Shown here: positions 1-8,274 of the stretch, one piece after another | Position numbering within the stretch: the first letter of the stretch is position 1 | How the letters are laid out: the number at the start of each line of letters is the position of its first letter | Source of the DNA: Actinomadura rifamycini DSM 43936 | Lineage (GTDB): Bacteria > Actinomycetota > Actinomycetes > Streptosporangiales > Streptosporangiaceae | Direction: 5' to 3' | DNA length: 64,000 nucleotides | Assembly: GCF_000425065.1 (NCBI RefSeq) | Contig: NZ_AULB01000022.1 | Location: 96,351 to 160,350, forward strand | Program-made: the position numbers and the translations under genes | The notes under the pieces: generated by a model | What the model saw: only the letters and a program-made list of their open reading frames with translations | What the model was told of the DNA's origin: nothing | Databases searched by the model: none

Positions 1-157
1 GCCACGTCTCCTGCACCGCGTCCTCGGCCTCGCTCACGCTGCCGAGGATCCGGTAGGCGATCGAGAACAGCAGCGACCGCAGGTCCTGGAACTCCTCGGC
101 CCGCCCCGCTCCGGTCGCTCCGCCGGTCCCCTCGCCGTCCCGCCGGTCGGCCCGCAT
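1..157 (-). CDS. ECF-family RNA polymerase sigma factor, ECF41/SigJ-like (N-terminal part only)
   Basis: Partial gene: only the first 52 codons lie in the window and the rest is beyond base 1. The ATG at 157-155 follows a strong AGGAGGGGG ribosome site at about 163-171. After a short Gly/Arg-rich lead, the sequence around residues 30-52 (LLFSIAYRILGS then EAEDAVQETW) is the sigma-2 region typical of SigJ/ECF41-type factors. It should direct RNA polymerase to a small regulon. ECF41 factors usually carry a C-terminal SnoaL-like domain, which cannot be checked here. The gene follows the dehydrogenase at 212-985 by 54 bases on the same strand, and that gene has an exact ECF41-type promoter, so the pair is probably one autoregulated operon. 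The family is secure; the ECF41 group rests on sequence plus context. Confidence 0.85.
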   Translation of the reverse strand, partial: MRADRRDGEGTGGATGAGRAEEFQDLRSLLFSIAYRILGSVSEAEDAVQETW

Positions 158-211
158 CGCCGCCCCCTCCTGATCGAATCCGCTGATCGCACCCGCTGAT
201 GTCGTCCGCCC

Positions 212-985
212 TCACCAGGGCAGCGGGCCCTCCTCGCCGAAGAACCCGGCGGTCGGCCCGTCCGCGCCGACCGTGGCCAGCCGCACCACCACCGCGGCGC
301 CCTGCGCGGGCGTCAGCACCCCGGTGTTGTTGTTGCTGTCGGTGGCGACGTATCCGGGCGCGACGGCGTTGACCAGGACGCCGTCCTTGCGCAGCTCGTT
401 GGCGTACTGCACGGTCAGCGCGCTCAGCGCGGACTTGGACGGCGTGTACGCCGCCGACGGCACCAGGGCCGCGAACGGCCCGTCCGGATCGCTCGTGAGG
501 GTCAGCGACGCGGCGTGGCTGCTGACGTTGACGACGCGCGGCGCGGGCGACCGCCGCAGCAGCGGCAGCACGGCGTTGGTCACCGCGATCACCCCGAACA
601 CGTTCGTCTCGAACACCGCCCGGACCATGTCCAGGTCGACGGTGCTGGGGATCTGGTCGGCGGCGTCCGCGGGCGACACCCCGGGCGGGGTGCCGGTGAT
701 GCCGGCGTTGTTGACCAGCACGTCGAGCCGGCCGAAGTCCTCCTCGATCCGGGCCGCCGCCCGCCGGACGGCGGCCCGGTCGGTGACGTCCAGGGCGACG
801 GCGTGCGCGTCGCCGCCGCCCGCCCGCAGCGCCGCGGCGGCCTCCTCGCCGCGGCGCGCGTCCCGGGCGCCGACCAGGACGGTCATGCCCAGCTCGGCGA
901 GCCGTCCGGCGACCGCCCGGCCGATCCCCTTGTTCGCCCCGGTGACCAGCGCGACCTTCTTCTCGTGCGTGCCCTGCCCGCTCAT
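212..985 (-). CDS. SDR family NAD(P)-dependent oxidoreductase (ECF41-associated)
   Basis: A 257-residue classical short-chain dehydrogenase. It has the cofactor motif TGANKGIG near residues 15-22, the NNAG motif near residue 92, and the catalytic pair in YTPSK near residue 180, so it should be active on a carbonyl or alcohol substrate with NADPH or NADH. The closest recognisable relatives are carbonyl-reductase-like SDRs, and the substrate is unknown. The ATG at 985 follows an AAGGGG site. Its promoter region holds TGTCACA-N16-CGTC (1043-1069), and the next gene downstream is the ECF sigma factor. This fits the known ECF41 arrangement, in which the sigma gene sits beside a carboxymuconolactone decarboxylase, oxidoreductase or epimerase gene that it controls. 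Confidence 0.9.
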   Translation of the reverse strand: MSGQGTHEKKVALVTGANKGIGRAVAGRLAELGMTVLVGARDARRGEEAAAALRAGGGDAHAVALDVTDRAAVRRAAARIEEDFGRLDVLVNNAGITGTPPGVSPADAADQIPSTVDLDMVRAVFETNVFGVIAVTNAVLPLLRRSPAPRVVNVSSHAASLTLTSDPDGPFAALVPSAAYTPSKSALSALTVQYANELRKDGVLVNAVAPGYVATDSNNNTGVLTPAQGAAVVVRLATVGADGPTAGFFGEEGPLPW

Positions 986-1042
986 GCTCGCCCCTTGCGG
1001 TCGGAGGGTGCGCTCCGTGCGGCACCCGTCTTCACCACCCGA

Positions 1043-1069
1043 GACGAGACGGCGCCGCCGCCTGTGACA
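1043..1069 (-). promoter_or_regulatory. ECF41-type sigma promoter upstream of the SDR/sigma operon
   Basis: Read on the minus strand, TGTCACA lies at 1069-1063 and CGTC at 1046-1043, with exactly 16 bases between. The published ECF41 promoter consensus is TGTCACA-N16-CGTC, so both elements and the spacer match. The start codon of the dehydrogenase is about 58 bases further on, leaving room for a leader of about 50 bases. The next gene down is itself an ECF sigma gene, so positive autoregulation is the natural reading. Transcription has not been shown. Confidence 0.8.
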
Positions 1070-1090
1070 TGCGAGCCGGAAAAAGGCCGT

Positions 1091-1537
1091 TCACCGTTCG
1101 GCGGGCGCGTGCTCCCGTTCCGGCCGTCCGGCGACGTCGTCGAGGCCGTTCACCCGGGTGTTGTGGACCGCGCGGATCTTCCAGGCGCCGTCGCGCCTGA
1201 CGAGCACCATCGTGATGAGGCCCGCGCGGTCCTCGGGGGCGCCGGCGCCGGGCGGCGTGTGGTCGGGCCAGCTCCACCGGGTGTGGACGAGCGCCACGTC
1301 CGGTGCGATCGCCGCGATATCGACGACCTCCTGGGTGTAGTTCCGTTTCTGCTCGACCACCGGGGCGGGCACGTCCTTGTGCCCCTCGACGTTGTCGCGC
1401 CGCGTCCGCCACCAGACGCCGCGGTGGGTGATGAAGTCGCAGTCGTCGGTGAAGTAGGCGCCCCAGGGGTCCATCTCGTGCCGGATCCAGTGGTCCGTCT
1501 GCGCGTCGAGCGCGCGCCGGATCTCGTCCTCGTCCAT
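1091..1537 (-). CDS. SgcJ/EcaC-type NTF2-like (SnoaL-fold) protein
   Basis: About 148 residues from the ATG at 1537; a TTG at 1558 in the same frame would add seven residues, and neither start has a strong ribosome site. The protein is a single cone-shaped NTF2/SnoaL-type domain: an N-terminal helix, a Trp-rich strand near residues 40-50, and a closing strand with the WKIRAVHNT signature. Proteins of this SgcJ/EcaC group are small and often of unknown function; some act as isomerases, cyclases or ligand-binding proteins. It lies immediately upstream of the ECF41-type promoter on the same strand but ends before it, so it is probably not part of the sigma operon. Function unassigned. Confidence 0.75.
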   Translation of the reverse strand: MDEDEIRRALDAQTDHWIRHEMDPWGAYFTDDCDFITHRGVWWRTRRDNVEGHKDVPAPVVEQKRNYTQEVVDIAAIAPDVALVHTRWSWPDHTPPGAGAPEDRAGLITMVLVRRDGAWKIRAVHNTRVNGLDDVAGRPEREHAPAER

Positions 1538-1593
1538 GCACCGATCATCGAACCTCAAGTTTGGTCGAGGTCAAGACCCCCGGGCGGCCGGGC

Positions 1594-3150
1594 TCAGCGC
1601 GGGGCGAGGGTGCGGGTGTAGAGGACGGCGCCGTCGATGTCGCGGAGCCGCACGGTCAGCTCCCCCGACCCGCCGTCGAGGTCGACCTCGCCGAAGTGCT
1701 GGAAGCCCTCGGCCGGGGACGTGTTCGGGGTCCGCGGCGCCCGGTGGAAGTCGAGCTGCGGACCGAAGGTGCCCTCCAGGGTGTTCGGGCCGAACGCGCC
1801 CGCGTTCAGGGGGCCGGAGACGAACTCCCAGAACGGGTCGAAGTCCTGGAACGCCGCCTTCGCCGGGTCGTAGTAGTGCGCCGCCGTGTAGTGGACGTCC
1901 GCCGTCAGCCACACCATGTTCCGGACGCCCCGGCGCTTCGCGTACGACAGCAGGTCGGCGATCTCGCGCTCGCGGCCCAGCGGCGCGCCGCCGTCACCCT
2001 GCGCGATGCCCTCCTGGGCGGAGCCGTCCGGGACGATGAGCCCGATCGGCAGGTCCGCCGCGATCACCTTCCAGGTCGCCCGGGACCGGCGCAGCTCCCG
2101 CTTCAGCCACCCGAGCTGCTCGGCCCCCAGCACGCCCCCGGCGGCGGTGGGCGAGTCGTTCGCCCCGTTGGCGTCCTTGTGGGTGCGCATGTCGAGGACG
2201 AAGACGTCCAGCAGCGGCCCGTAGGAGACGCGGCGGTACAGGCGGCCGTTCCTGTGGGGGCGGACGGCGGTCGGGGTGTACTCGAACATCGCCCGCCGAG
2301 CGCGCGCCGCCAGGACGTCCACGCGCTTCTCGGTGTACTGGGGCAGGTCGAGGATCTCCCCCGGGTACCAGTTGTTCACGACCTCGTGGTCGTCCCACTG
2401 GTAGACCATCGGGACCCGGGCGTTGAACGCGCGCATGGCCGCGTCCTCCAGGTTGTACCGGAACTGCCCGCGGTACTCGGCGAGCGTCTCGGCGACCTTG
2501 CTCTTCTCCGGGGTGACGAGGTTGCGCCACGTCCGTCCGTCCGGCAGCCGGACCGTCTCCTGCAGCGGGCCGTCGGCGTACACGAGGTCGCCGCTGCACA
2601 GGAAGAAGTCCGGGTCGAGCGCGCCCATCGCGTCGAAGATGCGGTAGCCGCCGAGGGCGCCGTCGATGCCCCACCCCTGGCCCGCCAGGTCGCCCGACCA
2701 GACGAACCGGATGTCGGACCGGTCGCGGGGCGCGGTGCGCAGGCGTCCGGTCACCGGCTCGGACAGGACGGACCGGCGGTCCGGGTCGGCCAGCACCACC
2801 CGGTAGTGGATCTCCTCCCCGGCGGGCAGGCCCCGCAGGAACGCCTTGCCGGTCAGGTCGGTGCCCGGGGTGAGCAGCGGCCCCGGGATCCGCCGCGCGC
2901 GGGCGAAGTCGGGGCGGCGGCTCACCTCGACCAGCATCCGCGCGGGCCGGTCCGAGCGGGCCCAGACGACCGCCTCGTGCGCGGTGGCGTCGCCGCTCTG
3001 CACACCGTGGGTCAGCCGCGGGCGGCGCCGCACCAGCGCGGGCGACGCGGGCCCGGCCAGGGCCGTCCCGCCGCCGAGCAGGGCCCCCGCGGCGGCTCCG
3101 GCCCCCGTCGCCAGTCCCCCGCGCAGGAAGGTCCGTCGGTTCGGCGTCAT
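1594..3150 (-). CDS. phoD: PhoD-family alkaline phosphatase/phosphodiesterase, TAT-exported
   Basis: 518 residues from the ATG at 3150, which has a GGAG site upstream; a longer frame back to 3231 exists but lacks reason to be used. The N-terminus is a twin-arginine signal (NRRTFLRGG) followed by an Ala/Gly-rich hydrophobic stretch, so the enzyme should be exported folded. An Ig/fibronectin-like PhoD N-domain (about residues 45-140) precedes the calcineurin-like metallophosphatase domain. Metal-ligand segments include SGDL, CSGDLVYADG and WDDHEVVNN. PhoD enzymes release phosphate from phosphodiesters such as teichoic acids and are often induced by phosphate limitation. Its place beside a teichoic-acid-type locus fits polymer turnover. 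No Pho box was identified. Confidence 0.92.
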   Translation of the reverse strand: MTPNRRTFLRGGLATGAGAAAGALLGGGTALAGPASPALVRRRPRLTHGVQSGDATAHEAVVWARSDRPARMLVEVSRRPDFARARRIPGPLLTPGTDLTGKAFLRGLPAGEEIHYRVVLADPDRRSVLSEPVTGRLRTAPRDRSDIRFVWSGDLAGQGWGIDGALGGYRIFDAMGALDPDFFLCSGDLVYADGPLQETVRLPDGRTWRNLVTPEKSKVAETLAEYRGQFRYNLEDAAMRAFNARVPMVYQWDDHEVVNNWYPGEILDLPQYTEKRVDVLAARARRAMFEYTPTAVRPHRNGRLYRRVSYGPLLDVFVLDMRTHKDANGANDSPTAAGGVLGAEQLGWLKRELRRSRATWKVIAADLPIGLIVPDGSAQEGIAQGDGGAPLGREREIADLLSYAKRRGVRNMVWLTADVHYTAAHYYDPAKAAFQDFDPFWEFVSGPLNAGAFGPNTLEGTFGPQLDFHRAPRTPNTSPAEGFQHFGEVDLDGGSGELTVRLRDIDGAVLYTRTLAPR

Positions 3151-3298
3151 TCGGCGCTCCGTTCTCCGTTCGTCGTACTCCGCGCCGGAATGATCGTCCA
3201 CGCCGGTGACCGGCACCTGAACACCGGACATCCGGGAAGAATCGGCTGGTCGGCCCGCACGGCGCCGGACGGACCGCCCGCGGGCGCCCGCCGCCGAA

Positions 3299-3332
3299 CG
3301 CGCGCCGGAGGCGGCACGGCCTCCGGCGCGCG
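3299..3332 (-). terminator. Strong GC hairpin terminator after the aldo/keto reductase gene
   Basis: Perfect 14-base-pair stem (3299-3312 with 3319-3332) closing a 6-base loop, beginning 10 bases past the reductase stop codon on the minus strand. There is no T-run, as is usual for actinomycete hairpin terminators. It would stop transcription before the phosphatase gene. Confidence 0.7.
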
Positions 3333-3341
3333 ACCCGTCCC

Positions 3342-4409
3342 TCAGGCCCGCGTTTCAATCTTCATGTCGCCCTTGGTCACGGTGCGGATGTGGTCACCCG
3401 CGAGCAGGTCGTGGGGGTACCCGAGCTTGATCGAACTGGTCTCGTCCAGACGGGCCAGCTGGGCGTCCGTGAAGTCGACCTCCAGGGCCCCCAGGTTGCC
3501 GTTCAACTGCTCCAGGGTCCGGGCGCCGACGATCGACGCCGTCACGCCCGGATTCTGCAGCGTCCAGGCGAGCGCGACCTGCGCGGGAGTGCGGCCCAGC
3601 TCCGCGGCGACCTCCTTCACCGCGTCGGCGATGGCGAGGTTGCGTTCGGTGACCAGCCCGAGCCCGGCGTTGAAGCTCTTGCGGGAGCTCTCCCCGGGCC
3701 CGGCGGCCGCCGCGCCCGCCGCGTCGGCGCGGCCGTACTTCCCGGTGAGCACGCCGCCCGCCAGCGGCGAGTACGGGGTCACCCCGAGCCCCATCGCGCG
3801 GGCCATGGGGATGAGGTCGCGTTCCGCGTCGCGGCTCGCGAGGTTGTACTCGACCTGCAGCCCGACCAGCGGCGACCAGCCGCGCAGGTCGGCGATCGCC
3901 TGCATCCGCGAGACCTCCCACGCCGGGACGTTGGACATCGCCACGTACAGGACCTTGCCCTGCCGGACCAGGTCGTCCATACCGCGCAGGATCTCCTCGA
4001 CCGGCGTCGCGAAATCCCACACGTGCAGGTAGAGCAGATCGAGGTAGTCCGTGTTCAACCGCCGGAGGCTGGTCTCCACCGAAGCGAACATGTTCTTGCG
4101 GTGGCTCCCCGCGGCATTGGGGTCTCCGGGGCGGCGCAGCGTCGTGTACTTCGTCGCCAGCACCAGGCTCTCGCGGGCGCCGCGGGTGAATTCGCCCAGC
4201 TGGCGCTCGGAGCTGCCGTCGGCGTAGGTGTCGGCGGTGTCGATGAAGTTGCCGCCGCGCTCGACGTAGGCGTCGAACAGCCTGCGCGCCTCTTCCTTCT
4301 CGGCACCCCAGCCGGATTCGGTTCCGAAGGTCGCCGTACCGAGCGCGAGCGGTGAGACCCGCAGCCCGGAGCGGCCCAGCAGCCGGTAGCTGTCGAGGGT
4401 GAGCGCCAT
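3342..4409 (-). CDS. Aldo/keto reductase
   Basis: 355 residues, the usual size for aldo/keto reductases with a TIM-barrel fold that reduce aldehydes or ketones with NADPH. The catalytic tetrad can be placed: Asp and Tyr in FIDTADTYADG (about residues 50-60), Lys in LATKYT (about 82), and His in LLYLHVWD (about 125). The C-terminal cofactor-binding segment SIVGARTLEQL is present. The ATG at 4409 has a good AGGAGG site; the open frame continues upstream but that part is only the complement of the next gene. It is divergent from an MmyB-type regulator across 117 bases, which suggests local control by that regulator. A perfect hairpin terminator follows. Confidence 0.92.
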   Translation of the reverse strand: MALTLDSYRLLGRSGLRVSPLALGTATFGTESGWGAEKEEARRLFDAYVERGGNFIDTADTYADGSSERQLGEFTRGARESLVLATKYTTLRRPGDPNAAGSHRKNMFASVETSLRRLNTDYLDLLYLHVWDFATPVEEILRGMDDLVRQGKVLYVAMSNVPAWEVSRMQAIADLRGWSPLVGLQVEYNLASRDAERDLIPMARAMGLGVTPYSPLAGGVLTGKYGRADAAGAAAAGPGESSRKSFNAGLGLVTERNLAIADAVKEVAAELGRTPAQVALAWTLQNPGVTASIVGARTLEQLNGNLGALEVDFTDAQLARLDETSSIKLGYPHDLLAGDHIRTVTKGDMKIETRA

Positions 4410-4526
4410 CCTGTCCTCCTGCACGTGTCGTCCGTCCTCGACAGCCACTCTCGGATCACGGCGAGCCGGAGGTAAGGGAAGGAGCATCCTGGGAAGAGCG
4501 GTCCCACCCTGCCTGTTGCACCGATC

Positions 4527-5360
4527 ATGACGACGACCACGGTGGACCGGACCCGAGAGCTGGCGGCGTTCCTGCGGACCCGGCGGGAGCGCCTGGACCC
4601 GCGGGACGTCGGCCTGCCGACGCGCCTGCGGGCCCGGCGGACCCCGGGACTGCGCCGCGAAGAGGTCGCCGAACTGGCCGGGGTCAGCGTCGACTACGTC
4701 GTACGGCTGGAGCAGGCCCGCGGGCTGCGGCCCTCCGCGGAGGTCGTGGAGGGCCTGTGCAGGGCACTGCGTCTGGACCCGCACGAGCGCGCCTACCTCT
4801 ACGACCTGGCCCGGCAGCGCCCCCGCGACGACGACAAGCTCGTCACCGCCGCGGCGCCGTCGCTGGCCCGGCTCGTCGCCGACCTGGCGCCGCTGCCCGC
4901 CATGCTCCTGAACCACCGCTACGACATCCTGGCCTGGAACACCGAAATGACCAGGCTGCTGCTGGATTTCGGCGACCTGCCGCCAGAGCAGCGCAATTCG
5001 ATGTGGCTGTGCCTGATGCACCCGCGGTTGCGCGGCTATTACCTCGACCGCGAACGCATGGTGCGGGAAGGGATCGCCCACCTGCGCGCCGCGTGGGCCG
5101 CGCACCCGGACGATCCGGCGCTGACCGGCCTCATCGCCGAGTTCACCGCCGGCCACGAGGACTTCGCGCGCCTGTGGGCCGAGCAGGACGTCAAGGTCGC
5201 CGCCCGCGGGACCAAGATGCTGCGGCACCCCGAGGCCGGTGTGCTCTCCGTGCAGTACGAGACGCTCAGACCGCTCCAGGACCCCGACCAGCTGCTGGTG
5301 ATCTACCGCGCCGCGGACGCGGAAAGCCAGGCGGCCCTGGACCGGTTGTCCGCCCGGTGA
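4527..5360 (+). CDS. Helix-turn-helix regulator with MmyB-like ligand-binding domain
   Basis: 277 residues. The first 80 or so hold a Cro/C1-type helix-turn-helix (segments TPGLRREEVAELAGVSVDYV and VRLEQARG). The rest is the PAS-like MmyB ligand-binding domain, recognisable from LNHRYDILAWN near residue 130, the PPEQRN/MWLCL segment near 155, and the LSVQYETL segment near 238. In other actinomycetes such proteins repress or activate a divergently transcribed oxidoreductase and may bind a fatty-acid-like ligand. Here the partner is the aldo/keto reductase at 3342-4409. The 117-base gap between the two starts should hold the operator; I saw no clear palindrome there. Ends four bases before the convergent nucleotidyltransferase gene. 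Confidence 0.88.
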   Translation: MTTTTVDRTRELAAFLRTRRERLDPRDVGLPTRLRARRTPGLRREEVAELAGVSVDYVVRLEQARGLRPSAEVVEGLCRALRLDPHERAYLYDLARQRPRDDDKLVTAAAPSLARLVADLAPLPAMLLNHRYDILAWNTEMTRLLLDFGDLPPEQRNSMWLCLMHPRLRGYYLDRERMVREGIAHLRAAWAAHPDDPALTGLIAEFTAGHEDFARLWAEQDVKVAARGTKMLRHPEAGVLSVQYETLRPLQDPDQLLVIYRAADAESQAALDRLSAR

Positions 5361-5364
5361 CGGG

Positions 5365-6432
5365 TCAGGCGTCGGTGGAGAACCGGACGGCCGTCGGGGG
5401 CAGCTCGATGCCGGGCCAGATGCGCAGGCCGCCGCGGAGCTCGTTGCCGGGGCCGACGACGGCGCCGTCGCCGAGGATGACGCCGTCGAGGACGGCGCCG
5501 GGGCCGACCCGCGCGCCCCGGGACAGGACGGAGTCGCGGACGGTCGCGCCCTCGGCGACGAACGCGTCGTCGAGCAGGACGCTGCCGACGACGGTGCTGC
5601 CGGCCTCGACGACCGCGCCGCGCCCGACGGTGGTGCCGCCGCGGACGATCGCGCCCGGCGCGACGGTCGCGCCGGGGAGGGTGAGGCGCTCACCGGGCTC
5701 GCCGGGCATCGCGGGCGAGGCGAGGCGGCCGAGGACGAGGTCGCAGGAGCCGCGGACGAACGCCTCGGGGGTGCCGACGTCGAGCCAGTACTCGGCCTCG
5801 ACGTGGCCCATGACGCGGGCGCCCGAGGAGATCAGGGCGGGGAACGTCTCGCGCTCGACGGAGACGACCTCGTCCTCGGGGATCGTGTCGATCGCGGAGC
5901 GGCGGAACACGTAGCAGCCCGCGTTGATCTGGTCGGTGACCGGGTGCGAGGTCTTCTCGAGGAACGCGGTGACGCGGCCCGTCCCGTCCGTGGGGACGCA
6001 CCCGAAGCGGGACGGGTCGTCGACGCGGGTCAGGTGCAGGGTCGCGGCGGCGCCGGTGTCCTCGTGCAGGGCGACCTGGGCCCGGACGTCGTGGCCGGAG
6101 AGGATGTCGCCGTTGAGGATCAGGACCGGGTCGTCCGGGCCGGAGCGGAGGGCGCGGGCGGCGTTGCGGATGGCGCCGCCGGTGCCGAGCGGCTGGTCCT
6201 CGCTGACGTAGACGAGTTCGAGCCCGTGGGCCTTGGAGCCGAAGGCGGCCTCGAACATCTCGGCCCGGTACGACGTGGCGAACACGATGCGCTCGACGCC
6301 CGCCGCGTGCGCGCGCGCGAGCTGGTGCGAGAGGAACGACACACCGGCCGTGGGCAGCAGCGGCTTCGGGGTGGAGATGGTGAGCGGGCGCAGGCGCGTG
6401 CCCCTGCCTCCGACCAGGAGGATCGCTTCCAC
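5365..6432 (-). CDS. Sugar-phosphate nucleotidyltransferase with hexapeptide-repeat domain (GDP-mannose pyrophosphorylase-like)
   Basis: 355 residues from a GTG at 6432 preceded by AAAGGAG. The N-terminal NTP-transferase domain begins with the pyrophosphorylase signature GGRGTRLRPLT (residues 8-18) and has the LILNGDIL metal-binding strand near residue 105. From about residue 250 the protein becomes a left-handed beta-helix of hexapeptide repeats. This layout matches mannose-1-phosphate guanylyltransferases and glucose-1-phosphate thymidylyltransferase-like enzymes, which make an activated sugar; the exact sugar and nucleotide cannot be told from sequence. It forms a pair with the methyltransferase 47 bases upstream on the same strand and borders the glycosyltransferase locus it probably supplies. 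Confidence 0.88.
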   Translation of the reverse strand: MEAILLVGGRGTRLRPLTISTPKPLLPTAGVSFLSHQLARAHAAGVERIVFATSYRAEMFEAAFGSKAHGLELVYVSEDQPLGTGGAIRNAARALRSGPDDPVLILNGDILSGHDVRAQVALHEDTGAAATLHLTRVDDPSRFGCVPTDGTGRVTAFLEKTSHPVTDQINAGCYVFRRSAIDTIPEDEVVSVERETFPALISSGARVMGHVEAEYWLDVGTPEAFVRGSCDLVLGRLASPAMPGEPGERLTLPGATVAPGAIVRGGTTVGRGAVVEAGSTVVGSVLLDDAFVAEGATVRDSVLSRGARVGPGAVLDGVILGDGAVVGPGNELRGGLRIWPGIELPPTAVRFSTDA

Positions 6433-6479
6433 TGGGCTCCTTTCTCCACCGCCGTGTGGAGGCCGAGCCTAGTGGACCG

Positions 6480-7190
6480 TCAGTCGGTGCGCTTCCGGGC
6501 CTCGACGAGCACGATGCTGCCGCGCTCGTTGGGGGCCTTGCGGTCGGCGAGGGCGACGAGCGGCGTGAGCGGGGCGGCGGCGTTGAAGCCGACCTTGCCG
6601 CCGTAGGTGGACAGCGACAGGTAGAGGCGCTCGGTGGCGGCGGTGCGGAACTGGTAGCTGTGCCGCACGAGGTCGAGGCCGCGCTCGTCCATGAGCTTGC
6701 GGAGGCTCTCGTGGGTGTAGGTGTGCTGGACGTGGTACTTCGCCTTGTGGGCGTCGCGCAGCTTCGGCCAGGCGTCCGCGCGGCTGAGGACGTCGGCGGA
6801 CATGAAGATCGCGCCGCCGGGCTTCAGCACCCGGGCCATCTCGTCGAGGGAGCGGCCGCCGTCGTCGAAGTGCTCGATGGCGCAGACGGAGAGGATCGCG
6901 TCGAAGGACGCGTCGCCGAACGGGAGGCGCAGCGCGTCGCACTCGATCAGCGCGGGCGCGTGCGCGAGCGTCCGGCCGTACACCATCTTGCCGCGGTGCA
7001 GGTCGATGGACACCGCGTCGGCGCCGCGCCGGCGGGCCTGCCCGGCCCAGTAGCCGTCGCCGCCCGCGACGTCGAGGACCCGGCGGCCGCGCAGGTCGCG
7101 CCCCATCCAGCCGAGCAGCGTCCCGGCTTCGCGGTACCGGCAGACGTGCACCTGGTGGCCCATGAAGGCGATCGCATCCGAGAGTTTCAT
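6480..7190 (-). CDS. Class I SAM-dependent methyltransferase
   Basis: 236 residues from the ATG at 7190. The frame is open further upstream, but the ATG next to MKLSDAIAF fits the family length and leaves room for a divergent promoter. The Rossmann-type SAM site is clear: VLDVAGGDGYW (motif I, about residue 40), then a strand ending in VSIDLH (motif II), then LPFGDASFDAILSVCAIEHF (motif post-I/III, about residues 90-110). This is the Methyltransf_11 type. The target could be a sugar, a lipid or a small molecule; next to the pyrophosphorylase and glycosyltransferases, an O-methylated sugar or glycolipid is a reasonable guess. Confidence 0.85.
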   Translation of the reverse strand: MKLSDAIAFMGHQVHVCRYREAGTLLGWMGRDLRGRRVLDVAGGDGYWAGQARRRGADAVSIDLHRGKMVYGRTLAHAPALIECDALRLPFGDASFDAILSVCAIEHFDDGGRSLDEMARVLKPGGAIFMSADVLSRADAWPKLRDAHKAKYHVQHTYTHESLRKLMDERGLDLVRHSYQFRTAATERLYLSLSTYGGKVGFNAAAPLTPLVALADRKAPNERGSIVLVEARKRTD

Positions 7191-7284
7191 CGCGCCCACT
7201 TTACGGGGGACGGACGGTCGGAGTGCCGCGTTCGGTGCCCGTGTCCGCCTCCCGCGCCCCGGGGGTTCGCCTACTCTGGGGCGC

Positions 7285-8274
7285 GTGAACAAGAAGGTCG
7301 TCGCCGTGCGGGTCCTGCGGGTGCTGCTGGTTCTGCTCGCCCTGGCCTTCTGCGCCTACAGCGTGGCATCGCAGTGGGACGCGACCGTGCGGGCGCTGCG
7401 GGACATGTCGTGGTACGCGCTCGCGGGCTCCCTCGCGGCGGGCCTCGCGGGGCTGTTCGTGTGGATGCTCGGGTGGCGGGCGCTGCTGGGCGGGCTCGGG
7501 TCGCCGCTGCCGGTCGGCGCGGCGTTCCGGATCTCGGGGATCTCGCAGCTCGGCAAGTACGTGCCGGGCAAGGTGTGGGCGCTGGTCACGCAGATCGAGA
7601 TGACGCGGGAGCACAAGGTGCCCGCGGAGCGGAGCTTCGGCTCGACGCTGCTGGCGGTGGCGACGTCCACGGCGTGCGGGCTCGCGGTCGCGGCGGTGAC
7701 GCTGCCGCTGACGTCGGCGACCGCGCGGGACCGGTTCTGGTGGCTGTTCCTGCTGGCGCCGGTGCTGCTCGCGGCCCTGCACCCGAAGATCGTCACGTGG
7801 GCGCTGGGGCTGATGCTGAAGGTGCTGCGGCGGCCGCCGCTGGAGCGTCCGGTGAGCCTGGCGGTGACGCTGCGGGCGATCGGCTGGACGGTCCTCGGGT
7901 GGGCGCTGTTCGGCGTCCACACGTGGCTGCTGTGCGCGGCGGTCGGGGGCGACGGCCCGGGGCTGCCGTTCCTGGCGGCGGGCGCGTACGCGCTGGCGTT
8001 CGTGGTGGGCTTCCTGGTGTTCATCGCGCCGGGCGGGATCGGGGCGCGGGAGGCCGCGCTGACCGTGGTGCTCAGCCCGGCGCTGCCGGCGGGCGCGGCG
8101 GTCGTGGTGGCGATCGCGAGCCGCGTCCTGCTGACGGCCGCGGACCTGATCATCGCGGGCGCCGCGTTCGTGCTGACCAAGCCGCCGAAGGGGGCGGTGC
8201 CGGACGGCGGCGGGAATGATCGGCAGACGGCGGGACTTGTGAACGGTACGTCCCCGACGAAGGAGTCCCCGTGA
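7285..8274 (+). CDS. YbhN/lysylphosphatidylglycerol-synthase-TM-region family membrane protein
   Basis: 329 residues from a GTG at 7285, with about eight hydrophobic segments along its length. The segment GFLVFIAPGGIGAREAALTV (about residues 244-263) is the hallmark of the LPG_synthase_TM / UPF0104 family; GKYVPGKVWALV near residue 92 is also typical. Members that lack the aminoacyl-transferase domain are thought to be integral-membrane flippase-like proteins, and several are found in glycolipid or cell-wall loci. The start lies 94 bases from the divergent methyltransferase start. The stop overlaps the thioredoxin start (GTGA), so the two are cotranslated. Confidence 0.85.
   Translation: MNKKVVAVRVLRVLLVLLALAFCAYSVASQWDATVRALRDMSWYALAGSLAAGLAGLFVWMLGWRALLGGLGSPLPVGAAFRISGISQLGKYVPGKVWALVTQIEMTREHKVPAERSFGSTLLAVATSTACGLAVAAVTLPLTSATARDRFWWLFLLAPVLLAALHPKIVTWALGLMLKVLRRPPLERPVSLAVTLRAIGWTVLGWALFGVHTWLLCAAVGGDGPGLPFLAAGAYALAFVVGFLVFIAPGGIGAREAALTVVLSPALPAGAAVVVAIASRVLLTAADLIIAGAAFVLTKPPKGAVPDGGGNDRQTAGLVNGTSPTKESP

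Noticed and set aside
8212..8241. SigR-like promoter (GGGAAT, then GTG) upstream of thioredoxin
   Set aside because: Spacing to the nearest GT-containing -10 is 21 bases, while SigR promoters use 18-19, and the GTT element is missing. The thioredoxin gene is coupled to the gene before it.
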